Below, piece by piece: positions 63,488-64,000 of a DNA stretch of 64,000 nucleotides. Numbering within the stretch: the first letter of the stretch is position 1; every line of letters begins with the position of its first letter. The stretch comes from Zygaena filipendulae. Taxonomy: Eukaryota; Arthropoda; Insecta; Lepidoptera; Zygaenidae. Where the stretch lies: assembly GCA_907165275.2 (NCBI GenBank), contig OU015678.1, positions 682,001 to 746,000 of the forward strand, read 5' to 3'. The notes beneath the pieces were generated by a model that worked only from the letters and a program-made list of their open reading frames with translations, ran no database searches and was not told the origin of the DNA. The position numbers and the translations under genes are program-made.

Positions 63488-63685
63488 ACTAGCTGCGCCC
63501 CGCGGTTTCACCCGCGTGAGTTTCGGAATTCCCGCAGGAACTCCCTTTAGGGGGATGAAAAATAGATGTTGTCCGATTCTCAGACATACTGATTATGCAT
63601 ACAAAATTTCATAAAAATCGGTCAAGCCGTTTCGGAGGAGTATGGGAATGAACATTGTGACATGAGAATTTTAAATATAAGATTA
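63488..63685 (-). mobile_element. Helitron/RTE-like repeat, variant
   Basis: ctagctgcgccccgcggttt at the start, but the rest ('gttgtccgattctcagacat', 'aaatcggtcaagccgtttcg', 'cattgtgacatgagaatttt') follows a different subfamily, which could be an RTE-type LINE 3' end. Confidence 0.55.
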
Positions 63686-63689
63686 TTAT

Positions 63690-64000
63690 TATATTTATTA
63701 TTATTATATAAACATGTTTCAAAACTGTTTGACTTTGGTATCTATCCTTTTTTTCTTATATTATTCCTTTGTCACAAAACTACACTTTCGAACCACTCAC
63801 AGACAACTTAGTACGTACACAAAACTACACACACATTGTCTGTCTGACTTGGGTCCGTATTCCAAAAGGTTACTTAAGTCATGAATCTAGTTTTAAAACT
63901 AATTTCAAGTAAAGCTTTAATTTTAGAACCTTACTTGAAACGCGATTCATCAATCAACAATCAGCTGAGTTATTTCCTTATTCTAGAACGACGCTTGAGT
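63690..64000. other. No gene recognised
   Basis: AT-rich flank to window end; no coding or repeat assignment. Confidence 0.35.

Overview
The window looks like moth or butterfly (Lepidoptera) nuclear DNA: AT-rich, intron-bearing, and mostly made of nested repeats. Typical signs are dozens of non-autonomous Helitron-like copies (TC...CTAG ends, GC-rich terminal hairpin), a 'CCGGCCAAGTGCGAGTCGG' family repeat, tRNA-derived SINEs with B boxes, several palindromic MITE families, and Ty3/gypsy-type LTR retroelements. No bacterial-style operons, rRNA genes or CRISPR arrays are visible.

Two host genes can be read only by joining short exons across GT-AG introns. (1) A glia maturation factor gene (GMF, ADF-H fold, Arp2/3 regulator) lies on the + strand, with its last three coding exons at 5615-5724, 7288-7375 and 8750-8869. 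Its first exon(s) are not in the window. (2) A GNAT-fold arylalkylamine N-acetyltransferase-like gene lies on the - strand, with exons at 15967-16064, 14512-14735, 14148-14314 and 13533-13731 (3' end). Its 5' exon(s) are not found. All seven junctions keep the reading frame. Two unique GC-richer stretches that end in strong splice donors (about 22780-23073 and 61280-61605) may be promoter/5'UTR exons of genes lying mainly outside.

Three large autonomous-type mobile elements are resolved to their ends. A 4.5 kb Ty3/gypsy element (1012-5534, - strand) has identical 138 bp LTRs and a GTTAT target duplication. It carries an amber codon inside gag. An 8.1 kb errantivirus-like endogenous retroelement (37509-45596, + strand) has gag, pol and env, an A AAT TTT -1 frameshift site, a tRNA-Ser-like primer site and an ACCT target duplication. 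It sits inside an older MITE. A 5.7 kb pogo/Tigger-like DNA transposon (53593-59285) has near-perfect TIRs, a TA duplication, a two-exon transposase of about 853 residues with a DD35D triad, a 143 bp tandem array and a long foldback.

The rest is a mosaic of small elements. One abundant palindromic MITE family (at least 14 copies) carries paired perfect CRE palindromes (TGACGTCA). Others are a TGGAC-ended MITE family, a Harbinger-like MITE with a CTG duplication caught inside a tandem repeat, a TTAA-flanked TIR element, and a (GGAAT)n satellite with a perfect internal palindrome. Nesting gives relative ages: SINEs, MITEs and Helitrons are generally older, and the LTR elements are youngest.
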